DNA of 15,481 nucleotides from contig JABMDE010000029.1 in NCBI GenBank assembly GCA_015904055.1, forward strand, positions 34,166 to 49,646, written 5' to 3'. Source of the DNA: Nitrospira sp. (GTDB lineage Bacteria; Nitrospirota; Nitrospiria; Nitrospirales; Nitrospiraceae). The position numbers and the translations under genes are program-made. Every line of letters starts with the position of its first letter. The stretch's first letter is position 1. Positions 13,155 to 15,481 of the stretch are shown here, piece after piece. The notes beneath the pieces were generated by a model. That model was not told the origin of the DNA, did no database searches, and saw only the letters and a program-made list of their open reading frames with translations.

Positions 13155-13700
13155 ATGGACTGGTTATTGGGGATCGGCTTGGGCCTGTTCGCTGTTATCG
13201 CAGGCGTCGGATCGTTCTATTTCTATGCGCTTGTGGCGCGAACCCGGAAGGAGTTCCGCACGCTTCAACCGGATGTGAAGATTACAAATTTATCGGCGAT
13301 GAATTCTGGAAATGTGCTCACGTTGTTTCCCGAATTCGAGAATGTAGGCGGCGGGGTGGCGCACGACTGCCAACTACATATGGGCGGATGGGATGGAAAC
13401 TTTGCCGTCAAGAAAGTCTACCCACGCAACGCGCGCATCCAGAAACAACGGGCGTCTATCGTGCTGGGCCCTGAAGCGCCGATACGGGCACAACCAGTCA
13501 GCAATGGCTATCTCCGTCTTCGCTATCTCGATCGCTGGGGCCATAAATACGATTGTTGGTACCAGGTGACCCAGATCAAAAATCTAGCGCTGCCGCTCTA
13601 TAACGTTCAGATCGACTTGGACCATCCTGAAGTAAATACACCGACGCTCTCGTTCTGGGACATGCGAAAATTGCTACGCGCGGTGGATCAGAAAGACTGA
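13155..13700 (+). CDS. Membrane-anchored protein of unknown function
   Basis: The 181-residue product starts with one transmembrane segment (about residues 3-25) and continues as a soluble domain rich in beta strands (NVLTLFPEFENVGGGVAHDC, then WDGNFAVKKVY, SNGYLRLRYLDRWGHKYDCW). The pattern, in which a strand with NVGGGVAHD is followed by a RLRYxDxWG strand, suggests a small Ig-like or beta-sandwich fold, as in proteins that describe tissue-like surface modules, but I recognise no named family. The ATG at 13155 has only a weak GAG upstream. It follows ndh by 69 bases on the same strand and ends just before a strong hairpin, so the two genes may form one unit. Confidence 0.7.
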   Translation: MDWLLGIGLGLFAVIAGVGSFYFYALVARTRKEFRTLQPDVKITNLSAMNSGNVLTLFPEFENVGGGVAHDCQLHMGGWDGNFAVKKVYPRNARIQKQRASIVLGPEAPIRAQPVSNGYLRLRYLDRWGHKYDCWYQVTQIKNLALPLYNVQIDLDHPEVNTPTLSFWDMRKLLRAVDQKD

Positions 13701-13727
13701 GCACCCCGGCGAAATCGCCGGGGCTGC
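13701..13727. terminator. Strong bidirectional terminator hairpin
   Basis: CCCCGGCG (13704-13711) pairs perfectly with CGCCGGGG (13716-13723) around AAAT, with flanking GCA/TGC extending the stem over one bulge. It lies between the plus-strand unknown (ends 13700) and the convergent minus-strand lipoprotein (ends 13751). The minus-strand side is followed by the moderately T-rich CAGTCTTTCTG; the plus side lacks a T-run. Confidence 0.7.
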
Positions 13728-13750
13728 TCCAAGCAAAATAACGGGGCGGA

Positions 13751-14375
13751 TTAATGCGCCGGGATTTGCGGGCCGACCTTTTCAAGAATCAACTGTCGAA
13801 TCTGTTTGGCAAAGCGTTTCGAGACTTCTTCATTCTGCAAGACATGGCCTGATTCATACACGGTGTAAATGGCAGGGGGCGACTGGGAGGTAATGGTGGC
13901 CTCCATGACCACGGCCGTCATCTTGCCGGGTTTGCCGGTCTTACGATGCACACCCCGCATCTCCATCAATGAAACCTTTGGTGCAACGATGACATCGATG
14001 ACTGATGAGGCCTTCTTGTTTCCCGGGACGAGTTGGATCACGGGATCAGACGAGAGTTCTTTGCGAATTTGTAGTGCGACGCCCCCCTTGGGATTTTCCG
14101 CTTTTCTTATCCAGCACGGTGGACGCAAGAGTGACATAGATCGGATCCTGCGGGCCTCGCAACGGTTTGGCATTGAGGAGACTGGATTGCTCCGCTTCAT
14201 TGGCCTGAATCTGTTGACCCATGGTCTGCGCATCGAGTGACTGCTTGGCCGTAGGGGTTTCGCCGGTATCCTTTGATGCAACGTTTCCCCCAGCGCATGC
14301 GGCGACTGCCACGCTGAGGATGACGATACTTAGCGAGGAAAGGACATGATTCAGTCTAGGTGCTAAGTGGATCAT
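13751..14375 (-). pseudogene. Lipoprotein gene broken by a one-base frameshift
   Basis: Two overlapping frames read as one protein. The first (from the ATG at 14375, AGGAG eight bases upstream) gives a signal peptide with lipobox VAAC (Cys27), a Gln-rich linker and PIYVTLASTVLDKK. The second, one base out of frame, continues AENPKGGVALQIRKELSSDP, then a strand-rich domain (SSVIDVIVAPKVSLMEMRG, KMTAVVMEATITSQSPPAIY) and ends QIPAH at 13751. Dropping one base from the run of four A residues (T4 at 14102-14105 on the plus strand) joins them smoothly into 207 residues. I do not recognise the family; it looks like an outer-membrane or periplasm-facing lipoprotein. Either the gene is decayed or the base is a sequencing error. 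A run of four A residues is too short to expect transcriptional slippage. Confidence 0.75.
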
Positions 14376-14399
14376 GAAGTCGCTCCTTTTGAAGGATGA

Positions 14400-14750
14400 T
14401 CTGTACGGTCAGTGGTCTTGTCTATTGTGTTGCGCTAAGTGTAGCAGCTGACTGTATCCTGTCGAGTTCTACTTCTTTTCAGACTCGCGACAATATGTTT
14501 AAGCACAGGATTGGGATGGTTATCCGATTTGAAAGTCGTACTTTACCTGTGTTTACAGGGTGTTGGCACTATGAGCCGCCCATTTCACGGTGCTGAGATC
14601 GTGCAGTTACAGGCTGGTACATACAGAGGGAATCTTCGTGAGTCGTACTCGCTGATTCAATGATCGTGAGCCTCTGTGCATCGTGGCAACCTCTTGGTAA
14701 GATGATTCTGCATCATATTCAGTCGAGTGCGTCTGATTGCGGAGATGACG
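14400..14750. other. Intergenic region with no firm element
   Basis: This 351-base gap separates the divergent lipoprotein gene and the beta-barrel gene and must hold their promoters. I see one small stem (CCTGT-GTTT-ACAGG, 14546-14559) and no convincing promoter boxes. A 66-codon plus-strand frame at 14396-14596 is not protein-like. Confidence 0.4.
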
Positions 14751-15401
14751 ATGCTGGTACGTACCGCTCTTTTGTTCCTCTGGTTCATTGCCGGGATCGT
14801 TGTCACGCCCAAGCCTGCCATTGCAGAATGGTATCTTGCCGGAACCGCCGGCGTGAATTTTGCGGATCGGATCAATACCATCGGAGGGACTGGTCCGCAA
14901 GCAGGACTTCCCGGGCCCTTCGTCGACTTTGATCTCCAGAACTCTTTGACCTACGGAGCCAAGGCGGGCTATTTCCCCAGGCACAGTTGGTTCGGAATCG
15001 AGGGAGAAGTAGTGCACACATCCCCGCATATCAAGAGCCTGCCTCGCACTCCAACCTTAGAGGAAGTTCCCGGTATCCATTTCAGACTGACCACAGTCGG
15101 CGCAAATTTTATCGCGCGATATCCAGGCCGTACGTTTCAGCCCTATGTGGGAACCGGGATCGGTATGGCAATTGCCCGAATCGGAGAGACTGCTACTGTC
15201 CGAAGCGACACCGATGTGACGGCGGCGTGGAACCTATTCGTCGGTCTCAGAGCATTTGTGATGCCGCAGATCGCCGTGTTTACGGAATATAAGTATCAGG
15301 GCGTCTCGCTCCAATTTGATCAGGCATTCGGCTCCGATGGTGGATTTGCCGGCAACTACAGAGCGCAACATATCCTGGGTGGGTTGTCCTACCATTTTTA
15401 G
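14751..15401 (+). CDS. Outer-membrane beta-barrel protein (OmpA/OprF-like barrel)
   Basis: The 216-residue protein has a signal peptide (hydrophobic run about 5-23, cleavage after AIA near residue 29) and a mature part of alternating strands: WYLAGTAGVNFAD, NSLTYGAKAGYFPRHSWFGI, GIHFRLTTVGANFIARYP, FQPYVGTGIGMAIARIG, AWNLFVGLRAFVMPQIAVFT, AQHILGGLSYHF. The C-terminal Phe after alternating aromatics is the usual signal for barrel insertion by BamA. This fits an eight-stranded barrel of the outer-membrane protein beta-barrel family. The frame opens at a GTG (14727), but GGAG at 14741-14744 lies six bases before the ATG at 14751, which I choose; the ATG at 14745 abuts that site. The next gene starts 14 bases after its stop, so they form an operon. 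The substrate or partner is unknown. Confidence 0.85.
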   Translation: MLVRTALLFLWFIAGIVVTPKPAIAEWYLAGTAGVNFADRINTIGGTGPQAGLPGPFVDFDLQNSLTYGAKAGYFPRHSWFGIEGEVVHTSPHIKSLPRTPTLEEVPGIHFRLTTVGANFIARYPGRTFQPYVGTGIGMAIARIGETATVRSDTDVTAAWNLFVGLRAFVMPQIAVFTEYKYQGVSLQFDQAFGSDGGFAGNYRAQHILGGLSYHF

Positions 15402-15414
15402 ACGAGGAGGCGGT

Positions 15415-15481
15415 ATGTTTCGCGGCGCTGTGCTCCCTCCCCTGTTGGCAGGACTCTTCGGCATCGTGTCTTGTGCGGAAT
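15415..15481 (+). CDS. Start of a lipoprotein gene, cut by the window edge
   Basis: Only 22 codons are present. GAGGAGG lies four bases before the ATG at 15415, an excellent ribosome site. The peptide MFRGAVLPPLLAGLFGIVSC has a basic N-terminus, a hydrophobic core and a lipobox (IVSC, Cys20), so it is the signal of a lipoprotein. It starts 14 bases after the beta-barrel stop and is probably co-expressed with it, possibly as a partner at the outer membrane. The rest of the gene lies outside the window, so the family cannot be named. Confidence 0.65.
   Translation, partial: MFRGAVLPPLLAGLFGIVSCAE

Noticed and set aside
14095..14110. Programmed ribosomal frameshift in the lipoprotein gene
   Set aside because: The shift needed is +1 at a run of only four A residues, with no A-AAA-AAG slippery site, stop codon at the shift or clear stimulating stem.
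14396..14596. Plus-strand 66-codon frame in the gap before the beta-barrel gene
   Set aside because: Cys-rich, irregular composition, and the only purine-rich stretch abuts the start codon. Looks like chance.

Overview
The window looks like chromosome of a Nitrospira-type bacterium (Nitrospirota). That assignment rests on the style of the proteins, the moderately GC-rich composition and one repeat-like motif remembered from such genomes; there is no rRNA gene or other marker to prove it. I see no tRNA, rRNA, CRISPR array or intact insertion sequence.

Left part (1-3268): hairpins at the edge, a minus-strand membrane-anchored TPR protein, and a stand-alone bioF on the plus strand. A decayed stretch follows, in which pilT keeps only its N-terminal domain and unrecognised protein-like fragments lie on both strands.

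Central part (3269-10059, all minus strand) is the most interesting. In transcription order it holds: a sigma54-dependent activator (GAF-GAF-PAS-AAA+-Fis HTH); an inverted-repeat array and a good -24/-12 (sigma54) promoter; a STAS protein; an ECF sigma factor overlapping it by 4 nt; a soluble zinc-type (HxxxCxxC) anti-sigma factor; an exported YHS protein; a small exported Met/Lys-rich repeat protein; an intrinsic terminator; a b-type cytochrome; and a Tat-exported, lipoprotein-like molybdenum-cofactor oxidoreductase of the sulfite oxidase/MsrP fold. The set of ECF sigma, anti-sigma, Met-rich periplasmic peptide, SUOX-fold Mo enzyme and membrane cytochrome parallels the hypochlorite-scavenging system of Azospira suillum (sigF/nrsF, mrpX, yedY1/yedZ1). 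I infer a variant here: a sacrificial Met-rich peptide oxidised in the periplasm and re-reduced by the Mo enzyme, placed under a sigma54-to-ECF cascade with an extra STAS partner. This is inference from gene content and order.

Right part (10060-15481): a small exported protein, a PH-like two-TM membrane protein, a type II NADH dehydrogenase followed by a membrane-anchored unknown, a strong bidirectional hairpin, a lipoprotein gene broken by a one-base frameshift, and an outer-membrane beta-barrel followed at once by the start of another lipoprotein cut by the window edge.
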